Origin: Chthonomonadales bacterium
Lineage (GTDB): Bacteria > Armatimonadota > Chthonomonadetes > Chthonomonadales > CAJBBX01
Direction of reading: 5' to 3'
DNA: 64,000 bases
Assembly (NCBI GenBank): GCA_020849275.1
Contig: JADLGO010000026.1
Location: forward strand, 1 to 64,000
A program made the position numbers and the translations under genes. Positions within the stretch are counted from its first letter, which is position 1; each line of letters starts with the position of its first letter. Shown here piece after piece: positions 40,697-49,191 of this stretch. The notes beneath the pieces are model-generated. The model was not told the DNA's origin, made no database searches, and worked only from the letters and a program-made list of their open reading frames with translations.

Positions 40697-42355
40697 TCAC
40701 GGCACTGCAACGGGCAACAGGAGGCGCGAGGCGTGGGCGGCGTCGGCCCGCACGCTGTTGCGGGCGGGGCGGCGCTCGGGTCCGGAGCGAAACGGCGCGC
40801 CCGTGTTCGGGTTCGGGTCGTAGCCTGGCGCGTTGCACGAGGCAATCTGCACGCGGATCCGGTGGCCGCGGTTGAAGACGATGCTCGTGGGCCACAGGTC
40901 GAAGCGCACGCGGTACACCCTGCCCGGGGCCATCGGCCGCCCGCGCTCGAACCCCTCGCGGAACCGCAGCCGCAGCCGCCCATCACAGATGTTGTAGGAG
41001 CGCCCGTTCGGATGTACGTCGCAGAGCGTGACGAACAGGTCCGTGTCGGGGGCGTCGCTTGAGAACCAGATGTCGGCGCGCGGGGTGCCCGTCACCTCGA
41101 TCGGGGCGGGCAGGGGCTCGCCTGTGAACACCAGCAGGTCTCTGCGGCCTTCGACGCGCGACTGCTCCATCGGCCCCGCCGGGATCGTCAGGTGCGTCCC
41201 TCCCACTCCCGGCGTGGGATCGGCGGGATCGTAGACGTAGGTGAGCGCCGCGTCGGAGGAGTCCGGCGCCGCGAGCGAGAGCGATCGGTTCGAGCGCAAG
41301 TAAAGCGGGGTCTCGCGAGTCGGAACGGGGGGCCAGCGGTCGGCGGTGCGCCACTGGTTGCCGGGCGCCGACGGGTCGGTGGTGTCCCCCATGACGTAGT
41401 AGGTGACGGCCGGTTCGCGGTCGACGCCGTTCTGGACGCCCTTCAGGTACCGGTCAAACCACGCCCAGGGGTCGGCCACCTTGCCCGGAGGCCGGTTGCC
41501 GATGGGGAACTGCAGCTCGCCGGCCGTCGACTGGAAGATGCCGTGCGTCCACGGGCCCATCACGAGCTTTTGGTGGCCTCGGGCGCGCGGGCCGCCGTGC
41601 GTCTGGTACCCCTGGAACGCCTCGATGGTGCCGCGCGCGAAGATGTCGTACCAGCCGCCGACGTGTACCGCCGGAGCGTCCACCTTCGCGTAGCGCAGCG
41701 CCAGATCGCGCGTGCGCCAGTACGAGTCGTAGGTCGGGTGGGCGGTCCAGCGCGATAGGGCGTCCGGCGCGTACCTGGTGGCGCGCAGCCAGTCCTCCGC
41801 AAGCGCCCGCTTGAAAACGCCGCCGGGATAGACGACGTCCGGGTAGAAGCTGCCGGCGCCCACGTGCACGACCTGCGCGGCGATGCGTCTCGTGCCGGTG
41901 CCGGCGGCAAGAAGCTGGGCGACGCCAAGCGCCGAGCCGCCGGAGGTGCCGATATGGCTGTCGCACCAGGGCTGTCGGGAGATCCACTCGAGCGTGTCGT
42001 AGCCATCCCATCGGCCATCCCACCACCCGTCGCTCTCGAAGGGAAGGTTGAGCCCCTCGGAGGCAAAGCGCCCGCGCGTGTCCTGCACGACGATGGCGTA
42101 GCCGCGCCGCGCGCCGTCGGCGCCCAGGCTCGCTCCGCCGTCCTTGTTGTAGGGCGTGCGCAGCAGGATTGCCGGATGCCTGCCGCCGCCTGCCGGCAGG
42201 TAGATGTCGGTCGCGAGGCGTGTGCCGTCGCGCATCGCCACACGCTCGGTCCGCATCCCCGCCGCCGGCGCCGCGACGGCCTGCGCGGTGGAGAGCCGGC
42301 AGGCGGCCAGCGCGGTCAGCGCGAACAGGGAGGCGAGCAAGGCCAGTCGTCTCAC
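40697..42355 (-). CDS. CocE/NonD family lipoprotein hydrolase
   Basis: A 552-residue X-Pro dipeptidyl-peptidase/cocaine-esterase-type hydrolase. The signal ends in a lipobox (LTALAAC, Cys19). The alpha/beta-hydrolase core has GTRLATDIYLPAG, VVQDTRGRFASEG and the nucleophile loop HIGTSGGSALGVAQ. The C-terminal jelly-roll domain contains SDAPDTDLFVTLCDVHPNGRSYNICDGRLRLRFREG. The start is the GTG at 42355, with AAGGA eight bases upstream. It hydrolyses esters or N-terminal peptides at the cell surface; the substrate is unknown. It precedes recX by 13 bp. Confidence 0.9.
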   Translation of the reverse strand: MRRLALLASLFALTALAACRLSTAQAVAAPAAGMRTERVAMRDGTRLATDIYLPAGGGRHPAILLRTPYNKDGGASLGADGARRGYAIVVQDTRGRFASEGLNLPFESDGWWDGRWDGYDTLEWISRQPWCDSHIGTSGGSALGVAQLLAAGTGTRRIAAQVVHVGAGSFYPDVVYPGGVFKRALAEDWLRATRYAPDALSRWTAHPTYDSYWRTRDLALRYAKVDAPAVHVGGWYDIFARGTIEAFQGYQTHGGPRARGHQKLVMGPWTHGIFQSTAGELQFPIGNRPPGKVADPWAWFDRYLKGVQNGVDREPAVTYYVMGDTTDPSAPGNQWRTADRWPPVPTRETPLYLRSNRSLSLAAPDSSDAALTYVYDPADPTPGVGGTHLTIPAGPMEQSRVEGRRDLLVFTGEPLPAPIEVTGTPRADIWFSSDAPDTDLFVTLCDVHPNGRSYNICDGRLRLRFREGFERGRPMAPGRVYRVRFDLWPTSIVFNRGHRIRVQIASCNAPGYDPNPNTGAPFRSGPERRPARNSVRADAAHASRLLLPVAVP

Positions 42356-42530
42356 GTCAGATTCCTTTCCACCGCCGACAAGTCGCCTTCGCGCGCCGCC
42401 GGCGCTAGGGGATTCCGCGCCGGAGACGCCCGATCCTCTTGGGACCTGCCGCCGCCGCGTCACCAGGGCCGGCATCGTGTCGTCCAACGCACGACTCGCT
42501 CAGATCCGCGCTCCATCGGAGGTAACCAAC

Positions 42531-44648
42531 GTGAAACCGATCGTCGCCCCGTGGGTTCTTCTCGCACTCTCGCTGCCGCGCCCGGCGGCCGCCCGGCCGC
42601 CGGAGAGCCCCGCGGAACCGCTCCCCATCCGGCAGGTAACCCTGTTCTCGAGCGGTGTCGGCTTCTTCGAGCGATCCGGCAGCCTGACCGGGGACGCCGT
42701 CGTGCCGCTCCGGTTCCGAGCCGCCCAGATCAACGACCTGCTAAAGTCCATGGTGCTCATCGACGAGAAGGGGCAGGTGCGCCCGGCCGTGTACGCGACG
42801 CGCGACCCGATCGGCCGCACTTTGCAGTCCTTTGCGGTTAACCTGACACCGGGCACGACGCTGGCCGACCTGCTCGGCCGGCTCCGCGGCGCCGGGGTGG
42901 CCGTGGAGGGGCGCGGGCATGGGCGGATCACCGGACAGATCGTCGGCGTCGAGGAGCGATCCGTGGCCGGCGCCGAGGGCAAGCCGGTGACCGCCTCCTT
43001 TCTCACGGTGCTTGCCGAGCGCGGTCTGACTTCCGTGAGGCTCGATCCGGGCACGACGGTGCGGCTGCTCGACGAGCGTCTGCGGCGCGACCTTGAGTCG
43101 GCGCTCGGTGTGCTCGCGGCGGCCACCAACAATGACAGTCGCACGGTCGACCTTCGCTTCGACGGAACGGGCACCCGCGAGGTGCACGTGGGGTACCTGA
43201 TGGAGGCGCCGCTCTGGAAGATGAGCTACCGACTCCTGCTCGGCGGCCCCGCTGGCGGCGAGGTCAAGCCATACCTCCAGGGCTGGGCCATCGTCGAGAA
43301 CACGTCGGACGAGGACTGGAACGACGTCCGCCTGTCGCTGGTGTCCGGGCGGCCCGTCTCGTTCATCCAGGACCTCTATCAGCCGCTCTACCTGCCCCGG
43401 CCCGTGGTTCCGCCGGACGTGGTGGCCTCGCCGTACCCGCAGACGCATGGGTCCGACCTGACACGCGGCGTCGCGGAGGCCGCGGCGGCGGAGCGACCCG
43501 GATCCGCCGGGCCGGCCGCGCCCCCGGGCCCACCCTCGGAGGGCGCCGATCGCGCGATGGACCTCGACAACGCCGCCTTTGGGCGCGCCAAGGTTGCGCC
43601 GAGGATCGCCGGCGGCGCCCTCGGTGGCGGCGCCTTCGGCGGCTACTCCGCCTCCGTGCAGGCCGAGGCGTCGGGCGAGCACGCGGGCGACCTGTTCGCC
43701 TACACCGTTAAGACGCCGGTCAGCCTGCCGCGGCACCGGGCGGCGCTCATCCCGGTGGTCACGGCCGAGGTCGGCGCCGAGAAGGTGTCGATCTACAACG
43801 CCGACGCGGCCGCGCGCTTCCCGCTCCGCGGGGTCCGGCTGACGAACAGCACCGGCGTCCACTTGAAGGGCGGCCCGGTCACCGTGCTGGATGCCGGCGT
43901 CTATGCCGGTGACGCGCGGATGGAGGAGACGCCTCCGGGCGACAGTCGCTTGATCTCCTATGCGGTGGATGTCGGCGTGGAGGGCGAGCGGCAGGGCCCC
44001 TCCGCGTCATCGGTGCAGGTCAGCCTATCGCTGCGGGCGGGCGTGCTCACCGTCACGAGCCGGGAGCGCCAGGAGGCGACGTACACGCTGAAGTCGAGGA
44101 TCGACGAGGCGCGGCGGATCCTGGTGGAGCACCCGTTCCATGCCGAGTACACGCTGGCGGAGCCCGCCGAGCCGCTGGAGCGCACCGCGCAGGTCTATCG
44201 CTTCGCCGTCGACCTTCCGGCGCGCGCCTCGCGCACGCTCAAGGTGGTGGTGCAGCGCCCGCTCTCGTCCACAGTCGCGGTGCTCGAGGCGGACACCGAC
44301 TCCCTGGTGGAGTTCACCCGAGTCGCCGGCATCTCGCCGGAGATGCGCCGCACGCTCGACGAGATCGTGCGTCGTCGCCGGGCCGTCCAGGGTATCCGGG
44401 CGCAGGCCGCCGCGCGCCAGGCCGCCGTCGCGGCCATCACGGCCGACCAGGAGCGGATCCGTAAGAACATGGCCGCGCTAGACGCGGCGTCGGACCTCTA
44501 CAAGCGCTACGTGAAGGAGCTGACCGAGCAGGAGAACCGTATCCAGGCGGCGCGGGTCGAGGCTGACGGCCTGACGGCGCAGGCGGAGAAGGCGCAAGCC
44601 GAGCTCGCGGCGTACGTCGACGGCCTTACCACCGGGTCGGCCGAATGA
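42531..44648 (+). CDS. Secreted DUF4139-like protein (MuiA-related)
   Basis: A 705-residue exported protein (signal peptide residues 1-21). QVTLFSSGVGFFERSGSL near the mature N-terminus and VGYLMEAPLWKMSYRLLL in the middle match the DUF4140/DUF4139 proteins annotated as mucoidy-inhibitor-like. A Gly/Ala/Pro-rich insert lies at about 330-380. The C-terminus (about 620-695) is a charged coiled coil. GGAGGTAA precedes the GTG at 42531 by six bases. The function of the family is unsettled; it is probably an envelope protein. Confidence 0.82.
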   Translation: MKPIVAPWVLLALSLPRPAAARPPESPAEPLPIRQVTLFSSGVGFFERSGSLTGDAVVPLRFRAAQINDLLKSMVLIDEKGQVRPAVYATRDPIGRTLQSFAVNLTPGTTLADLLGRLRGAGVAVEGRGHGRITGQIVGVEERSVAGAEGKPVTASFLTVLAERGLTSVRLDPGTTVRLLDERLRRDLESALGVLAAATNNDSRTVDLRFDGTGTREVHVGYLMEAPLWKMSYRLLLGGPAGGEVKPYLQGWAIVENTSDEDWNDVRLSLVSGRPVSFIQDLYQPLYLPRPVVPPDVVASPYPQTHGSDLTRGVAEAAAAERPGSAGPAAPPGPPSEGADRAMDLDNAAFGRAKVAPRIAGGALGGGAFGGYSASVQAEASGEHAGDLFAYTVKTPVSLPRHRAALIPVVTAEVGAEKVSIYNADAAARFPLRGVRLTNSTGVHLKGGPVTVLDAGVYAGDARMEETPPGDSRLISYAVDVGVEGERQGPSASSVQVSLSLRAGVLTVTSRERQEATYTLKSRIDEARRILVEHPFHAEYTLAEPAEPLERTAQVYRFAVDLPARASRTLKVVVQRPLSSTVAVLEADTDSLVEFTRVAGISPEMRRTLDEIVRRRRAVQGIRAQAAARQAAVAAITADQERIRKNMAALDAASDLYKRYVKELTEQENRIQAARVEADGLTAQAEKAQAELAAYVDGLTTGSAE

Positions 44649-44811
44649 CGGGAGTTGCCGTCGCGCGCGCGCCGGACACCGATGGCTCCTCGCGCGCGCG
44701 TCCGCGCCCCACAGCGTGGCGGCCTGCGACACGCTGGCCAGGATCGCGCCAGTGGGGGCGCCGCGGGCCTCCGCCGCGCGCTCGAGTGGCGGCGCATCGG
44801 CTAGGAGGCCA

Positions 44812-46557
44812 TCACATCGTCCGGGCGCCGCCGGTGCTCCGGCGCACCTCATCGAGGTAGGCCTCTGCCTCGCCGCCTCCGATCCCGAGGTCACCGAGCA
44901 CCTCGCGGATCATGCCGGTGGCCGCCTCGAGTTCGGCGTGGATCACGGTGTCCGCGCCGGCGTCCCGGAGATGCGGGATGTCGATGTCGCGGTGCGCGCG
45001 CACCACGATGCGTGCCCCGGCCCGCTCGCGGCGGATGGCCCGGACCACGATGGCGCTGACGTCGGCGTCCGGCAGGGCGACGACCGCGACACGCGCCCCC
45101 GCGATGCCCGCCGACGCAAGAACGTTGGGCGAGGAGGCGTCGCCATAGATGGTCCGGACCAGATCCCCGTGGCGGCGGGGCGTGGCCAGTGCCGCCACAT
45201 CGTAGTCGACCGCCACATGCGGCACGCGATGGTCGCTCAGCGCCATCGATACCTGTCCGCCGATGCGCCCGCAGCCGAAGACGAGTACGTCGGGCGTCGG
45301 GGCGCCCGTGTCCGGCTCGCTCTGCTCAGACCGTCCATGCCGGTTGAGCCATGCCGAGAGCACGGGGCTCCGGCTCATCCGGCGGTACAGTGGGAGTGCC
45401 GAGCGGTAGAGCAGGGGTGAGAGCAGCAGGGTGATCAGCGCGCCGGCCAGAGTCACATCCGTCACGACCTGCGGCACAAGGCCGCGGCTCTGGCCGAGCG
45501 TGGTCAGGACGAAGGAGAACTCGCCAATCTGCGCCAGGCCGAACCCTGTCAGGATCGCGACGCGCCCGTGCCATCCGAGCAGGTACGCGGCCAGGAACCC
45601 GAGGATCGACTTGCCGACGATGATCGCCGCGACGACCGCCAGCACTCGTGCCCACTCCTGCACGAGAAGCACAGGCTGAAGCAGCATCCCGATCGAGACA
45701 AAGAACAGCGAGGCCGTCACATCGCGAAGCGGACGCACCTGCGTCGACATCTCGTGCGCGTAGTCGGTCTCGCTCACGACCAGGCCCGCTGCGAACGCCC
45801 CGACCTCCACCCCCAGGCCCAGTGCCTCGGCCGCCACCGCCGCGCCCAGGCAGATGCACACTCCCGTCAGGAGAAAGAGCTCGCGCGATCCCGTCAAGGC
45901 GACGCGGTGCAGGAGCGCGGGCACCCCGCGCTCGGCCAGAACGAGCGTGGCCGCGACGAACAGCCCCGCGCGCAGGATCGCCACGCCGATATGCGCGGCC
46001 GCGCGCGCGAGGCCGTCGGCGCCCTGCGGCGCTGACGATAGCGAGGCCAGCGCGGGGAGCAGAACCACCATCAGCACGAGCGAGAGGTCCTGGACGACCA
46101 GGATCCCGAGCATGACCTTGCCGTGGCTAGTGCCCTGCTCTCCGCGCTCCTCGAGCATCCGCATCGCCACCGCCGTCGAAGACAGCGCCAGCGCGCAGCC
46201 AAGGAAAAGGCCGCCGTACGCGCCCCATTCGAACATCAGCCCGAGCACCAGGCCGAGAGCGATGGTCCCGCCGATCTGGATGGCGCCCCCAAGAACGGCC
46301 GTCCGCCACATGGCGCGCAGCTCCGACAGCGAGTAGTGGACGCCGACCGCGAACATGAGCAGGGCGATGCCGAGCCTGGCGACCGGCTCGACGGCGGCGG
46401 TGCTGGCGAGGACGCCGGGCGTGTGAGGGCCGACCACCATGCCCGCCAGGAGGTAGCCGGTGATGACCGGCATGCGCGCCAGACGGGCAATGAGCCCGCC
46501 GGCGAGCGCCGCCGCGAGGGCGATCGTCAGGTTCTCAACGAAGGCGTCGACTGCCAT
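44812..46557 (-). CDS. CPA2-family cation:proton antiporter with RCK_N domain
   Basis: A 581-residue Kef/YbaL-like transporter. Twelve or so transmembrane helices include ARMPVITGYLLAGMVVGPHTPG, ALALSSTAVAMRMLEERG and EVGAFAAGLVVSETDYAHEM. The C-terminal cytosolic RCK_N domain (about 425-545) begins DVLVFGCGRIGGQVSMALSD, binding NAD-type ligands. There is no TrkA-C domain. GGAGAGGAAGAGAGG lies upstream of the ATG at 46557. It exchanges K+ or Na+ for protons, regulated by nucleotide binding. Confidence 0.92.
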   Translation of the reverse strand: MAVDAFVENLTIALAAALAGGLIARLARMPVITGYLLAGMVVGPHTPGVLASTAAVEPVARLGIALLMFAVGVHYSLSELRAMWRTAVLGGAIQIGGTIALGLVLGLMFEWGAYGGLFLGCALALSSTAVAMRMLEERGEQGTSHGKVMLGILVVQDLSLVLMVVLLPALASLSSAPQGADGLARAAAHIGVAILRAGLFVAATLVLAERGVPALLHRVALTGSRELFLLTGVCICLGAAVAAEALGLGVEVGAFAAGLVVSETDYAHEMSTQVRPLRDVTASLFFVSIGMLLQPVLLVQEWARVLAVVAAIIVGKSILGFLAAYLLGWHGRVAILTGFGLAQIGEFSFVLTTLGQSRGLVPQVVTDVTLAGALITLLLSPLLYRSALPLYRRMSRSPVLSAWLNRHGRSEQSEPDTGAPTPDVLVFGCGRIGGQVSMALSDHRVPHVAVDYDVAALATPRRHGDLVRTIYGDASSPNVLASAGIAGARVAVVALPDADVSAIVVRAIRRERAGARIVVRAHRDIDIPHLRDAGADTVIHAELEAATGMIREVLGDLGIGGGEAEAYLDEVRRSTGGARTM

Positions 46558-46802
46558 CCTCTCTTCCTCTCCCGACCGCGCCTCGTCCGCGTGGGTCCGG
46601 CCCTCCCCTCAGCATACGGGTGTTGCCTGCCCGGACGCTGCGACCGAGCGCCCGTTGGCTCCCGGGCGCCCGTCGTCACGGGGCCGGAACGGCCGCCGCG
46701 CCGCCGACGTCCGCGGGCTCGGACAGAAGGAAACGATCGCCCTCATCGCGAACCAGAGCACCTCAAGGGTGTGCGCATGCCCCCCGCGAAGGAGGTGCTC
46801 GC

Positions 46803-47726
46803 ATGTCGCGTCGACGGATCGGCACGGCCATCTTCGGCAGCATCCTGATTGCGCTCCTGTTCTTCATGTTCCTGCGCGGCGAACGCGTCAGCGCGCTGCA
46901 GTACAACGTCGCCTCGGTCTTCGCCGCGCTGTGCGCCGGCCTTCTTGCCTACTTCATCGCCGGCAGTCTCACGGTCGGGGGCACGCTGCCCGAGCGGCTG
47001 GGAGGCCTGAAGGTCGACGCCGCGGGCGGTCTCGCCATCTTCGTTCTCACGTTCGTCTTCTTCGCTCAGAACCGGCCTCCCGACACGGCGCCCATCCAGG
47101 GCTACCTCTACTCGGGAACGCCCGAAGCGCCCGGCGACCCTGTTGTCGGGGCGCGGGTGCTCCTCCTGGGCGACGGCGCGGCTCCCGTGACCACGGTCGA
47201 TCTTGGCCGCTTCGTCTTCCCGGCGGTCTCCGCGGCACAGCCCCGGATCGTCTTCGAGCCGCCTGGCGGCTCGGCTACTTCTCCGGCGCCCCTGGCGCCG
47301 GACGGACGCTACTTCCTGCGACGCCGCGCCGTTCAGCGGTTCAGGTCGCTCGACGCGGCGCGGTACCGCGTTGAGCCCCAGGGCCCTGCAGTGGCCGGCG
47401 TCGCGACCTACGCCGTGCGGCCGACCATCGAGCGTCGAGACGACGAGGCCGACCTGGACGGGCTCGACCTGCGCGTCGGGCCGCTGAGCGACGGCAACGA
47501 GATCGAGGGCGAGCCGCGCGTCTCCGACGTGACGGCCATACCCGACGACCTCGACCGCAGGCAGGCCGGGTGGCTCCTGCGGATGGACGACCGCGACGTG
47601 GCCGCGCCCACGATCACGCTGCGCCTTCGGCGATTGGGCGACACAGGCGCCGTCACGGCGTCGGACGTTCCCATATCGTACCGGTTCCGGGTCTATCCCG
47701 GGAGTCTGCCAGGAGGCCCTCCATGA
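46803..47726 (+). CDS. Membrane protein with three N-terminal helices and a C-terminal extracytoplasmic domain, unknown
   Basis: A 307-residue protein. Three hydrophobic helices (about residues 6-22, 30-53 and 72-88) are followed by a soluble region that starts with a carboxypeptidase-regulatory-like strand pattern (IQGYLYSGTPEAPGDPVVGARVLLLGDG). AAGGAGGTG is about six bases before the ATG. Its stop overlaps the start of the next gene (ATGA at 47723-47726), so the two products are made together. No family is recognised beyond that beta module. Confidence 0.7.
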   Translation: MSRRRIGTAIFGSILIALLFFMFLRGERVSALQYNVASVFAALCAGLLAYFIAGSLTVGGTLPERLGGLKVDAAGGLAIFVLTFVFFAQNRPPDTAPIQGYLYSGTPEAPGDPVVGARVLLLGDGAAPVTTVDLGRFVFPAVSAAQPRIVFEPPGGSATSPAPLAPDGRYFLRRRAVQRFRSLDAARYRVEPQGPAVAGVATYAVRPTIERRDDEADLDGLDLRVGPLSDGNEIEGEPRVSDVTAIPDDLDRRQAGWLLRMDDRDVAAPTITLRLRRLGDTGAVTASDVPISYRFRVYPGSLPGGPP

Positions 47727-48970
47727 GACAGGAGCTCCGAACGGCGCCGCTCGCCCTGGCGCTCGCCGCGCTCGGCGCCTGCGCGGCTGCCCAGAACGGC
47801 ACGATCGCCGTGATCAAGGTGCAGTGGCCCGACCCCACGAGATCGGTCACCATCACCGCGATCCGCCCAGATGACGCGGCGTTCGTGCGCTCCTCGGCCG
47901 TGCGCGACGGCATCTGCGTCCTTACCGATCTGCCCAGGAACGCCGAGATCGAGCTGTACTACACCACAGCGCCCACTCGGACGCGGCGCTACCGACCCTC
48001 GAGTCGGGTGGATGACCGCTCACCATGGACCGGGCCGTGGAGCCTGACGATACGAGCGGCGTCGGTCGGCGGCACGCCAGTGCGCGTGGCGAGTCTGGCC
48101 GCCGTCGGCGCGGACGAGCTGGACGCGGAGTTGGCCGATCTGCGCGAGCTCGCGGCGCATCGCAGCCCCACGGTGCGCGACGCCCTCTACTGGTCGCTCG
48201 CCGACCTCGCGGCGCGCGCCGGCAAGGACGCGGCGCGACGGGAGCGCATCGCCGCGGCGGTCCACGCGCTGATGGGGGACACCGCCACCGCGTGGGCCTT
48301 CGAGGGCGACGAGGCGCGCGAGCGCTTCCGGCGGGTTGGCCGCATGGCCGCGGCGGCGGCCGGCCAGGGCGTCGAGTTGGACTCCGATGCCGTGCGGGAG
48401 TTCGTGCGCGAGATCGGCGCGCTGCCCGCCCTCCGGGAGACGGCCCTGCGCGTGTCGGCCGCTCGGGGCATTGCGATGGACCCGCCGACCTGGCAGGTCG
48501 TTCGGTCCGAGGCGGAGGACGGCAGCTCGCCCATCGCGTACGCAGCCAATCTGGCCTGTGCCCGCTCCCCCGTCGCCTCTCATCAGGAGGTGGTGCTGGA
48601 GGGCATCCGGCAGGAAGACGCGGCGCGCTACATAGCCGCCGTGCGCGCCGCGCAGGACGCCAAGCTGGTCGGCGCGCTGCCGGTGGTGGTGGATCGGGTG
48701 TCGACCTTGCACGACTCGGCGATGAAGCGCGCCACGATCTCCTACCTGGGATCGCTGCCGAGCGCCGAGTCCGTCAGCGGGCTCGGCAAGCTTCTTGGTG
48801 ACGCCGACCTCGCCGTGAAGGTACTCGCCGCCAACCACCTCCGCGCGCTCGACTCAAAGCGCGTGGCGCTGCCGCCAGACCTGGCGACTCGCCTTGACGC
48901 CGTGGAGCGCGTGACGGTCAAGGAGGTCATGCGGCCGAACCGGTTCCGCATCGGCCCCGGCCGGCTCTGA
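47723..48970 (+). CDS. Putative lipoprotein with HEAT-like helical repeats
   Basis: A 415-residue protein. The N-terminus LALALAALGAC is a lipobox (Cys20), so it should be lipid-anchored. Residues 25-110 look beta-rich; from about 125 onward paired helices with HEAT-repeat character appear (ELADLRELAAHRSPTVRDALYWSLADLAARAG; later KRATISYLGSLPSAESVSGLGKLLGDADLAVKVLAANHLRAL). Start and stop overlap ATGA with the upstream membrane protein gene, so they probably function together, perhaps as an envelope complex. There is no known family. Confidence 0.7.
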   Translation: MRQELRTAPLALALAALGACAAAQNGTIAVIKVQWPDPTRSVTITAIRPDDAAFVRSSAVRDGICVLTDLPRNAEIELYYTTAPTRTRRYRPSSRVDDRSPWTGPWSLTIRAASVGGTPVRVASLAAVGADELDAELADLRELAAHRSPTVRDALYWSLADLAARAGKDAARRERIAAAVHALMGDTATAWAFEGDEARERFRRVGRMAAAAAGQGVELDSDAVREFVREIGALPALRETALRVSAARGIAMDPPTWQVVRSEAEDGSSPIAYAANLACARSPVASHQEVVLEGIRQEDAARYIAAVRAAQDAKLVGALPVVVDRVSTLHDSAMKRATISYLGSLPSAESVSGLGKLLGDADLAVKVLAANHLRALDSKRVALPPDLATRLDAVERVTVKEVMRPNRFRIGPGRL

Positions 48971-49039
48971 GGCGTCTGGCCCACCGCGGAAACGGGCGAC
49001 CCGTCCCGGGGCTAGCGGCCCCCGCGCCGTGGGCCGGGG

Positions 49040-49045
49040 TATAAT
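49040..49045 (+). promoter_or_regulatory. Likely -10 element upstream of smc
   Basis: TATAAT lies in the 221-bp gap before smc, giving a leader of about 140 bases. A matching -35 hexamer is not evident (TAGCGG-like), so the promoter is only partly supported. Confidence 0.45.
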
Positions 49046-49191
49046 GGCTCAGCCCCCGCGCCCTCCCATCCTCGCGGGCCAGGCTTCCCGGAGGAACGAC
49101 GCCTGTCTGCCTAGGCGTTCGACGCGCCCGGCCACGTGGGTCTCGCGGCGCGTCGGATCGACCGGCCTCGTCCCCTCCGCACAGGTGGCGC

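Noticed and set aside
44478-44894. Minus-strand frame crossing the gap between the DUF4139 gene and the antiporter gene
   Set aside because: Mostly antisense to the DUF4139 gene; the gap itself shows no coding signature.
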